Source: Carnobacterium_B sp045617425 (GTDB taxonomy: Bacteria; Bacillota; Bacilli; Lactobacillales; Carnobacteriaceae). Taken from it: a DNA stretch of 64,000 bases. The position numbers were made by a program, and so were the translations under genes. The notes beneath the pieces were generated by a model that saw only the letters and a list, made by a program, of their open reading frames with translations, was not told the origin of the DNA and ran no database searches. Location of the stretch: contig NZ_JAZLIO010000009.1 in the NCBI RefSeq assembly GCF_045617425.1, positions 372,001 through 436,000 of the forward strand, written 5' to 3'. Of the stretch, positions 8,713 to 17,074 are shown piece by piece; within the stretch, counting starts at the first letter, position 1; each line of letters starts with the position of its first letter.

Positions 8713-9836
8713 TATTCCAACCTCCCTAATGCTGTTAAAGGATCAATTTTAGAAATCTTGATCACAGAAAATAGCGAACTTAAGACACTTATCGCTAGTA
8801 AAACGATACTATAAATGATGACCATAGGGAGTTTTAAGTTAAACGGCATACCCTCTGGTAGTACTGCAGCAGTAAGATATGTCAGCCCAATTCCTACTAA
8901 GATACTGATAGCTGATAAAACGAAGACTTGTGAGATAACGGTTTTAATAACAAAACCGTTACTTCCTCCAATGGCTTTTAGAACACCAAATTGCTGCGTT
9001 TTTTGATTGGTTAAAACATAAAAGAACACACCAATAATAAAAGCTGAAATAATGATTAAAAACCACAGCATCATCATGATTGTGCCATTTTCAGCTGTAT
9101 ATCCAGGAACAGCGTTTACAGCTTCATCTTTTGTCCCTATTTCTATCCCATCAATTGTTTCATTTATTGCTTCAACGTCTACATTCGTTCCTTGAAGTAA
9201 AATTCCATTAACTGGATTTTCTATACCATTATCTGAACCAGGTGCAGCGTACTTAATAGCACGAAATTTATCTAATTGTGCAAAAATAACCGGCTGATGA
9301 TTTAAAGTTTCATTTTGGACAAAACCGATAATCTCCACTTCTTCATTAGATCCATTGATTGCTAGCGTATCACCTAATGAAAACCCGTCTTCTTTCAGAG
9401 ACTCATCCACAATTACACCATTTAAATTGCTGTTTATTAGTGCTTTTCCAGAACTGACAGACGGCTCCATAAATAATCCGGGCTGAATACCCGCTATAAG
9501 GACATCCGTTTTTGTTGCATTCTCTTCATCACTGGCAGCAGAACGTATTGAAGCCGAGACCGTTCCCATTGAAGCGACAGCTTCAACCCCTTTTTCGTTT
9601 AGCAATTGTTCTTCCAAATCTTCAGAAAGAATAGATTTAGAAAAGCTAAAATCCGTTTCCTTTTCAAAAACAACGTAATCTGCCTCAGAATATTTTAACG
9701 TCGAAGTTGCTAAATCAGATAACCCCGTTCCAAGACCAGATAATACAAACACAAGCCACGAAATAAATACTATAATTAAACCAATCATAATAAATCTTCC
9801 TTTGGAGTGCTTTAGTTCCTTCAGTGCTAAAAACAT
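8712..9836 (-). CDS. ABC transporter permease, MacB/FtsX type
   Basis: This 374-residue protein has one N-terminal transmembrane helix (about residues 12-35), a large extracytoplasmic domain (about 40-250) and three C-terminal helices, the standard MacB/FtsX layout. The cytoplasmic loop 'LKAIGGSNGFV' is the ATPase coupling region. It partners the ATPase gene that overlaps its stop codon. The substrate is unknown; drug, peptide or lipid export are typical for the class. It lies just after the TetR gene and is probably controlled by it. Confidence 0.87.
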   Translation of the reverse strand: MFLALKELKHSKGRFIMIGLIIVFISWLVFVLSGLGTGLSDLATSTLKYSEADYVVFEKETDFSFSKSILSEDLEEQLLNEKGVEAVASMGTVSASIRSAASDEENATKTDVLIAGIQPGLFMEPSVSSGKALINSNLNGVIVDESLKEDGFSLGDTLAINGSNEEVEIIGFVQNETLNHQPVIFAQLDKFRAIKYAAPGSDNGIENPVNGILLQGTNVDVEAINETIDGIEIGTKDEAVNAVPGYTAENGTIMMMLWFLIIISAFIIGVFFYVLTNQKTQQFGVLKAIGGSNGFVIKTVISQVFVLSAISILVGIGLTYLTAAVLPEGMPFNLKLPMVIIYSIVLLAISVLSSLFSVIKISKIDPLTALGRLE

Positions 9837-9879
9837 TTATCCTACCCCATTTCTTTAAGTACTTATCTTTACAGATAAT

Positions 9880-9908
9880 AGTATACAACAAAGTTACACT
9901 TGTGTCAC
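9880..9908 (-). promoter_or_regulatory. Sigma-A promoter of the ABC permease-ATPase pair
   Basis: On the minus strand -35 GTGACA (9908-9903) and -10 TATACT (9885-9880) are separated by 17 bases, just before the permease start. Five of six bases match at each hexamer. Confidence 0.6.
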
Positions 9909-9909
9909 T
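9892..9909. promoter_or_regulatory. Inverted repeat, candidate TetR operator
   Basis: AGTTACAC-TT-GTGTCACT forms an 18-base near-palindrome (one mismatch per arm) that covers the -35 element and start of the spacer of the ABC promoter. It sits directly after the stop of the TetR gene. Its position would let the regulator block this promoter; the assignment is inference. Confidence 0.55.
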
Positions 9910-9910
9910 T

Positions 9911-10486
9911 TTAAATATCAAAAATACCATTTTTAATGATCATCTTAATAAAATAAGCTCTTTCTTTGGAACTTAAATTAGAATGATCAGGTATGTTAAT
10001 ACTATGAAAAATAATACCCACAATTAAACTATCGGGTATTTCTTTTTTTATATGACCATTTGTTTTACCAGTCTGAATAAACTGTTGAATATAATTAAAA
10101 AAATGTCTATGGACCTCTCCAGAAATAGTTTCTTTTTGCTTTTGTTTATCAGTACTGATGACCATTTTGTCATGTGGAAGAGTATTTGAAATCAAATGTG
10201 CTTCTCGATACTTAAAAATCAACTCGAATAATTGATCAAATTGGTCTGAATAGTCTAAAGACCAGTTTATTTGATAGAACTCTTCCATCATTTCTTTCAT
10301 TTGTCCTACTAAGTAATCACTAATAAGTTCATCTTTATTTGTATAGTATTTATAAATAGCCGCTCTTGAAACTTTTAATGATTTGGCCAGCAAACTAAAC
10401 GAAAATTTTTCATAACCTTCTTTTATCAGGAGATTATGTGTCTGCAAATAAATATCATTTGTTGAAAATTTCTTTTCTCTTGCCAC
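9911..10486 (-). CDS. TetR/AcrR family transcriptional regulator
   Basis: The N-terminal helix-turn-helix is clear: 'FSLLAKSLKVSRAAIYKYYTNKDELISDYL' spans roughly residues 30-60 with the family's YxYFxxKxxL pattern. The rest is a helical ligand-binding domain of unrecognised specificity. Total length is about 191. The start is uncertain: the AAGGAG site overlaps a GTG at 10495, so a TTG at 10489 or the GTG at 10486 (8-base spacing) is more likely. It stands just upstream of the ABC pair and probably represses it. Confidence 0.85.
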   Translation of the reverse strand: MAREKKFSTNDIYLQTHNLLIKEGYEKFSFSLLAKSLKVSRAAIYKYYTNKDELISDYLVGQMKEMMEEFYQINWSLDYSDQFDQLFELIFKYREAHLISNTLPHDKMVISTDKQKQKETISGEVHRHFFNYIQQFIQTGKTNGHIKKEIPDSLIVGIIFHSINIPDHSNLSSKERAYFIKMIIKNGIFDI

Positions 10487-10521
10487 CAAAATCACTCCTT
10501 ATTTTTTTCTTTCTACTGTAG

Positions 10522-10530
10522 ATTATAGCA
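10522..10530 (-). promoter_or_regulatory. Extended -10 promoter of tetR-like gene
   Basis: TGCTATAAT on the minus strand is a perfect TATAAT with an upstream TG dinucleotide, about 22 bases before the ribosome binding site. No good -35 is seen, which is usual for extended -10 promoters. Confidence 0.5.
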
Positions 10531-10550
10531 TGTTTTATTTCGCTAAAAAG

Positions 10551-10590
10551 CAAAAACAAGGGTCTGAAGTTTCTTTTCTTCAAACCCTTG
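10551..10590 (-). terminator. Terminator after pepC
   Basis: CAAGGGTTTGAAG pairs with CTTCAGACCCTTG (one G:U) around an 8-base A-rich loop, followed on the minus strand by TTTTTG. Confidence 0.88.
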
Positions 10591-10600
10591 CTCTTTATTT

Positions 10601-11938
10601 TTATTTTACCAAAGCTAAAGCACCCATTGGATCCCAGGGTTCTAATGCAATAATAGGCTGCTCTAAAGCTTTCAACCATTTTTCAGGAATGTATTTTTTA
10701 TCTACTGCAATTTGATAGTTAAATTCCTCAAACCATTTATCACTCATAGAATAAATTCCCTTTTTACCTGATTTTTCTCCCCAGCTGTTTTCAACTTTCC
10801 ACGTTAGCGGCTGACCTTGTTCGTCTAAATCTACTCCCACAAATACCATTGCATGAGTCAATAAACTATCGCCATAATCTAAGCGTTGCGCTTTTGTTAA
10901 TCCGCTACCCTCACCTAGTGTCAATTCATAGTTGTAACTGTGTTCATCCATGATTCCACTATCTCTTACCAACATTTTGTCCACATCGCAGCCAAACCAG
11001 ACTGGCTGAGCGTCTTTAATTGAAGCAACAGCGGCTTCTTTTAAAACCTGAATAGGGACATTAATGTATTGAATCGGTTTTGCTTCTTTAACGGTACCTA
11101 AATACTTCACAGTGTAGGCTCTTCCAAATGGTTTATCTTCTGTTGGTGCATTTAACAAGCTGACTAAATTTGTTAAATCCCAACCGACGTATTCTTTAAA
11201 AAAGTTTTGTGGAGTGATTTCATTGATACGGCAGTATTCCCCTTCTTTGTTTCGATAGGTGTAAGTAAACGACTCAGGAACTTCGCCCAATGCTTTTACT
11301 AGAACAGTATAAATGAAATAAAGCATCGTTTCCTTATTCTCTGTTAATTCGTTTAGTGAAGATCCTACTTTATGACTTTCACGTAATTGACAAGCAAATT
11401 CTCTAAGTTTAGAGGTTAGTACTAAGTTTAATTTTTTTGTATTAGAAGAATGAAATGTTTCGGGCATAACAGATTTAGGAACCGCACCATATTTTTCTAA
11501 TAATCCGGAAAACATATCCCATTGTCCTCCATCTTGAACTGGATCCATCAATAGATGAGAAACAATTCTAGAATTTTTCGGTTCGTCTAATGTTTCTAAA
11601 ATACTGTCTAAAAAATAATTGGCTTTTTCAAGTTTATCCCAAAACAACGTGTAATTTTGAGAAAATTCAAAATTATCTATATCTAATTTTTCCATTGTAT
11701 CTACACGAGCTGTATTTAAAGCCGCAAACATCCAACACCGGCCACTAGATTGTTGATTTGTTATTGCACCACGTTTGGTTTCGTTTGAGAACTCAAAAGA
11801 ATGCCTTCTTAAAACATTGTTATCTAAAGAAGCATCATCAATACCAACTTTTGCTATGGCGCCTTTAATTACCTGATTTGCACTATTTACATCAAATCGT
11901 GCTTTAAACTCTGTTAACATTTCATTATCGATTCCCAT
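10601..11938 (-). CDS. pepC: Aminopeptidase C (bleomycin hydrolase family, C1B cysteine peptidase)
   Basis: This cytoplasmic cysteine aminopeptidase trims peptides and is typical of lactic acid bacteria. The catalytic Cys is in 'QQSSGRCWMFAALN' (C68), the His in 'THAMVFVGVD' and the Asn in 'KVENSWGEKSGKKG' near the C-terminus. Length from ATG 11938 is 445, matching the family. The AGGGGGG site is 7 bases before this ATG but only 1 base before the other in-frame ATG at 11944. It is a single-gene unit. Confidence 0.95.
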   Translation of the reverse strand: MGIDNEMLTEFKARFDVNSANQVIKGAIAKVGIDDASLDNNVLRRHSFEFSNETKRGAITNQQSSGRCWMFAALNTARVDTMEKLDIDNFEFSQNYTLFWDKLEKANYFLDSILETLDEPKNSRIVSHLLMDPVQDGGQWDMFSGLLEKYGAVPKSVMPETFHSSNTKKLNLVLTSKLREFACQLRESHKVGSSLNELTENKETMLYFIYTVLVKALGEVPESFTYTYRNKEGEYCRINEITPQNFFKEYVGWDLTNLVSLLNAPTEDKPFGRAYTVKYLGTVKEAKPIQYINVPIQVLKEAAVASIKDAQPVWFGCDVDKMLVRDSGIMDEHSYNYELTLGEGSGLTKAQRLDYGDSLLTHAMVFVGVDLDEQGQPLTWKVENSWGEKSGKKGIYSMSDKWFEEFNYQIAVDKKYIPEKWLKALEQPIIALEPWDPMGALALVK

Positions 11939-12052
11939 CTTCATTCCCCCCTAATTTATTACTTAACAGGATACTCTTATTTGGATTATCTAGCAAGTTG
12001 ATTCATTTATTCCTATTATTCTAGTTAGGAGGATGTCACTCTTCCATTAATG

Positions 12053-12078
12053 TTTATTTCACGTAAAAGTGAAATAAA
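12053..12078. repeat. Hairpin between copZ terminator and pepC
   Basis: TTTATTTCAC and GTGAAATAAA are perfect 10-base arms around GTAAAA. It lies directly beside the copZ terminator, giving two tandem hairpins in the pepC upstream region. It may be a second terminator or an operator for pepC. Confidence 0.5.
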
Positions 12079-12110
12079 AACCTCACTCTTTCATAGAAGA
12101 GTGAGGTTTT
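12076..12110. terminator. Terminator after copZ
   Basis: CCTCACTCTT (12081-12090) and AAGAGTGAGG (12097-12106) form a 10-bp stem with T-runs on both sides. On the minus strand it ends the copYAZ operon. Confidence 0.88.
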
Positions 12111-12140
12111 AGTCTGTTAATATTAAACATTATAGAATCT

Positions 12141-12350
12141 TTAGTTGCTACTAGTTATTGTATAATTTGTATCGCTTAATGCTTGGACAAAAACTGTTTC
12201 ATCAATTTCATTTGGACTTTCAATAATCGCTTTTTTTGTTTCTAAATCAACAACTACACGTTCAACACCTTCAACTGATTGAAGTTTTTCAACTACCGTA
12301 CTAGCACAACCTTCACATTTCATGCCTTCTATCGTTAATTCTTTTTTCAT
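12141..12350 (-). CDS. copZ: Copper chaperone CopZ
   Basis: This 69-residue protein is a single heavy-metal-associated domain. The copper site GMKCEGC is at residues 9-15 (Cys12 and Cys15). CopZ carries Cu(I) to CopA and to the CopY repressor. It is the last gene of copY-copA-copZ, 50 bases after copA, and is followed by a strong terminator. Confidence 0.93.
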   Translation of the reverse strand: MKKELTIEGMKCEGCASTVVEKLQSVEGVERVVVDLETKKAIIESPNEIDETVFVQALSDTNYTITSSN

Positions 12351-12400
12351 TTCTTATCACTCCAATTCCATAATGATAGTTCACTATTATTCTCTTTAGA

Positions 12401-14848
12401 CTATGGTTTGAATCTCTTTAAACGCAGTGCATTGATCAATACGGATACTGAACTGAAACTCATTGCTGCTCCAGCCAACATCGGATTTAACAATGGGCCT
12501 CCAAAAACGTGTAGTAGACCCATAGCAATAGGAATACCTAAAATATTGTACCCAAATGCCCAAAATAAGTTTTCTTTAATGTTTTTGATGGTTGCTTTAC
12601 TCAATTCCACGGCTGTCGGTACATCCATCAAATCACTTCTCATCAGCACAATGTCTGCAGATTCCATAGCTACATCTGTACCCGTTCCAATGGCAATACC
12701 AATATCAGCTTGCGCTAAAGCCGGAGCATCATTGATACCATCACCCACCATAGCGACTATTTTTCCTTCAGCTTGTAATTTCTTCACTTCATTTGCTTTT
12801 TGTTCCGGTAACACTTCGCTTAACACACGGTCAATTCCTACTTGTTTGGCAATAGCTTCAGCAGTCCGTTTATTGTCACCAGTAATCATGGCTACCTCTA
12901 AACCCATTTTATGCAATTTTTCAATGGCATTCAAGCTATTCGCTTTTACTGTATCTGCAACGGCAATCATTCCTGCCATTTGTCCATCTTTAGCAATATA
13001 CATTGGGGTTTTACCTTCACTTGCTAACTTATCGGAAATTGACTCTACTGTATCAAGTGAGATACCGCGGTCGACCATCAACTTTTTATTTCCTAATAAG
13101 AGTGATTGATTCTCTATTGTTACTTCAATTCCATGTCCAGGCAAGGCATTAAATGTTTGCGTTTTAAGAAGGATCAATTTCTTATTTTCTGCCCCGTGAA
13201 CAATCGCTTCTCCTAGTGGATGTTCAGAACCTTTTTCAGCAGAGGCTGCAAGAATCAGCAACTTCTCTTCAGAAAGCTCACTGAAGGTTACAATATCCGT
13301 TACTTCAGGTTTTCCTTCAGTCAGTGTGCCCGTTTTATCAAAAACGATTGTGTCGATTTTATGCGTTTTTTCTAGTGCACCGCCACTTTTGATTAAAACG
13401 CCATATTCGGCTCCTTTTCCTGTACCGACCATGATAGCGGTAGGTGTTGCTAATCCTAACGCACATGGACAAGCAATAACCAATACCGAAATAGTGATTG
13501 TTAATGCAAATATTCCTGATTCTCCAGCTAGATACCAAACAATTCCTGATAGAACAGCCAATACGATAACGATTGGGACAAAGTATCCAGAAATAATATC
13601 GGCAAGTTTTGCAATAGGAGCTTTTGAACCTTGCGCATCTTCTACCAACTTAATGATTTGAGATAAGGCTGTATCTTTGCCAACTTTTGTAGCTTTGTAT
13701 TGAATTGTTCCATTTTTATTGATACTTGCTCCAATTATCGCATCGCCGGTAGTTTTTTCAACTGGTATACTTTCTCCAGTCAGCATAGATTCATCAACTG
13801 ATGTCATGCCATCGACTACTACTCCATCGACGGGCATTTTTTCACCTGGTTTCACGATGATTAAATCATTTACTTGTACTTCATCGACTGCTACTTCTAT
13901 CTCTTGTCCATTTCGCATCATTCTAGCTTTCTTTGGAGCAAGACCCATTAGTTTTTTGATTGCTTCAGAAGTTTTTCCTTTTGAAAGAGCTTCAAAGTAT
14001 TTCCCAAGTGTGATTAACGTCAAAATAACTGCTGCAGATTCATAATAAAGATCCATCACTAAGCCAACATTTCCCATCCATATGCCTATAGTTGCAGCTA
14101 AGCTGTATAGAAAGGCCGCACTCGTTCCTAAAGCAACAAGTGAATCCATATTGGGATGCCTTTTGAATAAAGCTTTGAATCCAACTTTAAAAAATTCTCT
14201 TCCCAAAATTACAACCGGTAAAGTTAAAATCAATTGAGTAAAAGAAAAGATTCTAGCATTCATCATAGGATCAATCACTTCAGGTAATGGCATTCCTAAC
14301 ATATGACCCATTGAAATATACAATAAAGGGACCGTAAAAACAGCTGAAATCCAAAATCGTTGCCACATCTCGTTTATATGTTGTGCTTTTTTTTCACGAT
14401 CCATGTCTAGTGCATCAACTGATTCAATTTCTTCATGAGCTTCATAACCAGATTCTTTTACGGCATTTGTAATATCCGCTACTTCTAGTTGATTTGGATC
14501 ATATTGGATACTCATTTTTTCGGTAGCTAAATTCACACTCACATGTGCTACTCCTTGTAATTTTCCAGTAGCTTTTTCAATCGTTTGAGCACATGATGCA
14601 CAGGTCATCCCTTCAATGGCAAAAGTTTTCTGTTTTGTATCAGTTACAGCTTTGTATCCTGATTGATTTACGGCTTCTTGAATATCTTTATCTGTCAGAA
14701 TCGATTCATCGTATTGAATATTCATTTTTTCAGTAGCCAAATTTACACTGGCTTCTTTGACTCCAGGTAATTTCTTAGTCGCTTTTTCTACAGTCTGAGC
14801 ACATGACGCACAACTCATCCCTTCAATAGTAAATGATTTCTCAGTCAA
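12401..14848 (-). CDS. copA: Copper-exporting P1B-type ATPase CopA
   Basis: This is an 815-residue membrane ATPase that pumps Cu(I) out of the cell. It has two N-terminal metal-binding domains (GMSCASC at 10-16, GMTCASC at 80-86), eight membrane helices, the TGES actuator motif at 357-360, the CPC transport motif at 460-462, the phosphorylation site DKTGT at 504-508 and GDGINDAPAL near residue 710. Two intact metal-binding domains and CPC mark the copper-export type. It follows copY by 17 bases. Confidence 0.96.
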   Translation of the reverse strand: MTEKSFTIEGMSCASCAQTVEKATKKLPGVKEASVNLATEKMNIQYDESILTDKDIQEAVNQSGYKAVTDTKQKTFAIEGMTCASCAQTIEKATGKLQGVAHVSVNLATEKMSIQYDPNQLEVADITNAVKESGYEAHEEIESVDALDMDREKKAQHINEMWQRFWISAVFTVPLLYISMGHMLGMPLPEVIDPMMNARIFSFTQLILTLPVVILGREFFKVGFKALFKRHPNMDSLVALGTSAAFLYSLAATIGIWMGNVGLVMDLYYESAAVILTLITLGKYFEALSKGKTSEAIKKLMGLAPKKARMMRNGQEIEVAVDEVQVNDLIIVKPGEKMPVDGVVVDGMTSVDESMLTGESIPVEKTTGDAIIGASINKNGTIQYKATKVGKDTALSQIIKLVEDAQGSKAPIAKLADIISGYFVPIVIVLAVLSGIVWYLAGESGIFALTITISVLVIACPCALGLATPTAIMVGTGKGAEYGVLIKSGGALEKTHKIDTIVFDKTGTLTEGKPEVTDIVTFSELSEEKLLILAASAEKGSEHPLGEAIVHGAENKKLILLKTQTFNALPGHGIEVTIENQSLLLGNKKLMVDRGISLDTVESISDKLASEGKTPMYIAKDGQMAGMIAVADTVKANSLNAIEKLHKMGLEVAMITGDNKRTAEAIAKQVGIDRVLSEVLPEQKANEVKKLQAEGKIVAMVGDGINDAPALAQADIGIAIGTGTDVAMESADIVLMRSDLMDVPTAVELSKATIKNIKENLFWAFGYNILGIPIAMGLLHVFGGPLLNPMLAGAAMSFSSVSVLINALRLKRFKP

Positions 14849-14865
14849 TTTAATTCACTCCCTTT

Positions 14866-15312
14866 TTATGCATGGTTCTGTTGGCAGTCGCATTGTCCAG
14901 GTATACAGTCACAAGGAACGCTGTCAACAGCTTCTTCTTTTTTTTGTTGGACAAGTTCTTCTAACAGTTGAACATCTGCGTGACTCAACGTGGCTTCACG
15001 GATAAGTTCAGCAAGAGTTGCTCCAACTTTTCGATTGCATATCTGATCAAAAAAATCAGTTGTCTTACCTTTAAAACTTTCTTCTTCACTAATGACTGGA
15101 CTATACAAGTACTTGTTTCCAATCGCTTCGGTCCTTAAAATTCCTTTTTCAACTAAACGACCAATCAATGTTTTTATGGTTGCTTGCTTCCAGTTCATCT
15201 TTTCTTTTACTATTTCGGTAATTTCTTTACTGGTTACTGTATGATTTGTCCAAACTACGCGCATGATTTCCCATTCAGCATCTGAGATAGTGGGTTTAAT
15301 TTTATTCGTCAT
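14866..15312 (-). CDS. copY: Copper-responsive repressor CopY
   Basis: A BlaI/MecI-type winged-helix repressor of 148 residues. The N-terminal DNA-binding domain ('SDAEWEIMRVVWTNHTVTSKEI') is followed by a C-terminal metal site CDC-IPGQ-CDC (C134, C136, C141, C143), the CxCxxxxCxC motif by which CopY exchanges Zn for Cu and leaves DNA. Two cop boxes lie in its promoter. It is the first gene of the operon and so controls itself. Confidence 0.95.
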   Translation of the reverse strand: MTNKIKPTISDAEWEIMRVVWTNHTVTSKEITEIVKEKMNWKQATIKTLIGRLVEKGILRTEAIGNKYLYSPVISEEESFKGKTTDFFDQICNRKVGATLAELIREATLSHADVQLLEELVQQKKEEAVDSVPCDCIPGQCDCQQNHA

Positions 15313-15334
15313 TCTGGAATCCCTCCTTTTCGAC

Positions 15335-15344
15335 TACACTTGTA
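15335..15344. promoter_or_regulatory. cop box 1 (CopY operator)
   Basis: TACACTTGTA matches the TACANNTGTA operator of CopY exactly. It lies between the -10 and the copY ribosome binding site. Confidence 0.9.
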
Positions 15345-15361
15345 ATCATTTATATAAATTT

Positions 15362-15390
15362 AGTTTACATTTGTAATCGTTATTTGTCAA
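15362..15390 (-). promoter_or_regulatory. Promoter of copYAZ
   Basis: On the minus strand -35 TTGACA (15390-15385), a 17-base spacer and -10 TAAACT (15367-15362) make a good sigma-A promoter. The second cop box lies inside the spacer and the edge of the -10. Confidence 0.75.
15366..15375. promoter_or_regulatory. cop box 2 (CopY operator)
   Basis: TACATTTGTA matches TACANNTGTA exactly and starts 31 bases from box 1, about three helical turns. A tandem arrangement like this is known from the Enterococcus hirae cop operon. Confidence 0.9.
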
Positions 15391-15414
15391 CTAGTCTGTT
15401 TCAAATTTCTTACG

Positions 15415-15464
15415 GCAAAAAATCCACTCATTCTACTTTTAGTAGCATGAGTGGATTTTTTTGT
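15415..15464. terminator. Bidirectional terminator at end of the crt operon
   Basis: AAAATCCACTCAT pairs with ATGAGTGGATTTTTTT across a loop that itself can pair (CTACTTTTAGTAG). The stem overlaps the last codons of crtO. On the minus strand the stem is followed by a T-run, ending the carotenoid operon before copY. Confidence 0.85.
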
Positions 15465-15949
15465 CTTGCATTCTTACGTTTCAGTACTCTTTCAAGGCGT
15501 GGACGATTGTACCGTTGCAAAAGGATAATCGGTATATTAAATACTAGCGCATAAATTACCATGATCCAACCTACCCATACAGGATTCCATAAAAAAAATA
15601 GGAATGAAGGGAGTATGGAAAGCCAATGGGTAAGTTCAGCTCGTTTTGTTTCAAGTATGAATGTTTCAAGATAATTTGCTTCTTTTTGCTGTAGATTTTT
15701 TTTATAAAAACCTTTTTTTAGTATTCTCGTACCGTCAGGAATAATTTTTGCCCACTTTTTTATGCTGAAATGTGTCTGCCAAAATTGTCCTTCATTTTCC
15801 CACTTTCTTGCTGGATAGATAAAGGTTTGCTTTTGAAAATAATTTTCTGATAAAGACAACGTAAAATAGGAAATGCTTAATTGAAAAATTGCCCATGCGA
15901 TGCTGTCAATAATGATGGTCCAGATCATTGGAAATTCTATGAGTTGCAA
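15428..15949 (-). CDS. crtO: Glycosyl-4,4'-diaponeurosporenoate acyltransferase CrtO
   Basis: The final staphyloxanthin-type step: it attaches a fatty acid to the sugar of the glycosylated C30 carotenoid acid. The protein (about 173 residues) has two or three membrane helices and the family hallmarks 'FILETKRAELTHWLSILP' and 'LQRYNRPRL', both close to Staphylococcus aureus CrtO. A TTG start at 15949 is chosen because a GGAGG site precedes it by about 9 bases and the crtQ stop lies 5 bases upstream; a GTG at 15976 would overlap crtQ. It is the last gene of the crt operon. Confidence 0.88.
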   Translation of the reverse strand: MQLIEFPMIWTIIIDSIAWAIFQLSISYFTLSLSENYFQKQTFIYPARKWENEGQFWQTHFSIKKWAKIIPDGTRILKKGFYKKNLQQKEANYLETFILETKRAELTHWLSILPSFLFFLWNPVWVGWIMVIYALVFNIPIILLQRYNRPRLERVLKRKNARQKNPLMLLKVE

Positions 15950-15953
15950 TGGT

Positions 15954-17066
15954 CTACACCTCCAACTTTCGTCCACTCCAAGTAACTCTGTGGAGTACTT
16001 TTGTCAAAAAGAGTGACCAAACAAATAAACCAATAAAAAACAAAAAGAATAGTGGATAACCAAACAAAATCCATAAACTAAATTGGCCAAAACGATGAGC
16101 AAGCCAATAAAATTGTACGGCAAAAACTGTACAAACTAAACTAGCGACAATCAATAGACTAGTATTATTTGCCAACAAAGCTACGATTAAAGAACCAATT
16201 GTAAAAAATGCTCCACTGATCCAAAGTGAAATCAGACTGGTAACTAGGGGATGGGTAGACTGAGCAGCCGTGCCAAAACTTTTTGTCCATCCTTCAACCA
16301 ATTGCTTGATTCCTTCAGGGTACATTTGAAACTGGATTATTCCCCGTCCTCCATAACAGCGAACTGGAAAATTGTTTTCCCTAAATTTTTCACCTAGAGC
16401 AAGATCATCCATTATAGCTCCTTTTATAGCTTTATGTCCTCCGACAATAAAATACTCTTCTTTATCACATAAAATACAAGGTCCAAATGAACCTGCCGTC
16501 TCAATTTGAGTACCTAACGGGGTAAATACATTCATGCCCGCCATTAATATAATATTAAATACAGCAGATAAATTTTCATACCCGTTCGTTATCTTATGAA
16601 AGGGTTGGAATGAGAGAATTCCAATTGCATCGCCAGATTGATAAGTCGCTAACAGTTGCTCCAAGCTGGTTTTATCTTCAAAGAATGTATCTGCATCTAA
16701 AAACAATAACCAATCACCTTTTGCTTCATTGGCCCCACTCCAACAAGCAGCGGATTTCCCCATCCATTCATCATTTTTTCTCTTTTTTATAACTTTTGCA
16801 CCTTGTTGTTGAGCAACAGCAACTGTCCTGTCAGAAGACTCATCATCTACAACAATGACTTCTATAGGTTTGTATGACTGATTGTTTAAAGATGCCAACA
16901 GCGTCGGCAACCGATCTTCTTCATTCCTAGCAGGAATAATAATCGAAACTGTCTTTTTCACACTACTATTATTCGTGTCTTTTATAGCCAAAGGAACTTT
17001 CCAAAGCATCAAAAAGCCACTCATCATTGAAATAAAACTTACTAATACAACTATGAACAACATCAT
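15954..17066 (-). CDS. crtQ: 4,4'-diaponeurosporenoate glycosyltransferase CrtQ
   Basis: A membrane-associated GT2 glycosyltransferase that adds glucose to the C30 carotenoid acid. An N-terminal helix precedes the GT-A core: 'SIIIPARNEEDRLP', 'VVDDESSDRT', 'GKSAACWSGA', and DAD in 'LLFLDADTFF'. Three C-terminal helices follow. The pattern matches S. aureus CrtQ throughout. ATG 17066 or the adjacent ATG 17063 follows AGGAGG by 4 or 7 bases; an earlier ATG at 17096 would overlap aldH and lacks a site. Length is about 370. Confidence 0.9.
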   Translation of the reverse strand: MMLFIVVLVSFISMMSGFLMLWKVPLAIKDTNNSSVKKTVSIIIPARNEEDRLPTLLASLNNQSYKPIEVIVVDDESSDRTVAVAQQQGAKVIKKRKNDEWMGKSAACWSGANEAKGDWLLFLDADTFFEDKTSLEQLLATYQSGDAIGILSFQPFHKITNGYENLSAVFNIILMAGMNVFTPLGTQIETAGSFGPCILCDKEEYFIVGGHKAIKGAIMDDLALGEKFRENNFPVRCYGGRGIIQFQMYPEGIKQLVEGWTKSFGTAAQSTHPLVTSLISLWISGAFFTIGSLIVALLANNTSLLIVASLVCTVFAVQFYWLAHRFGQFSLWILFGYPLFFLFFIGLFVWSLFLTKVLHRVTWSGRKLEV

Positions 17067-17074
17067 TGCTCCTC

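Noticed and set aside
12408..13109. Long open frame of 233 codons on the plus strand
   Set aside because: It is antisense to copA, has no ribosome binding site, and its protein matches no family; copA's motifs are all intact on the other strand.
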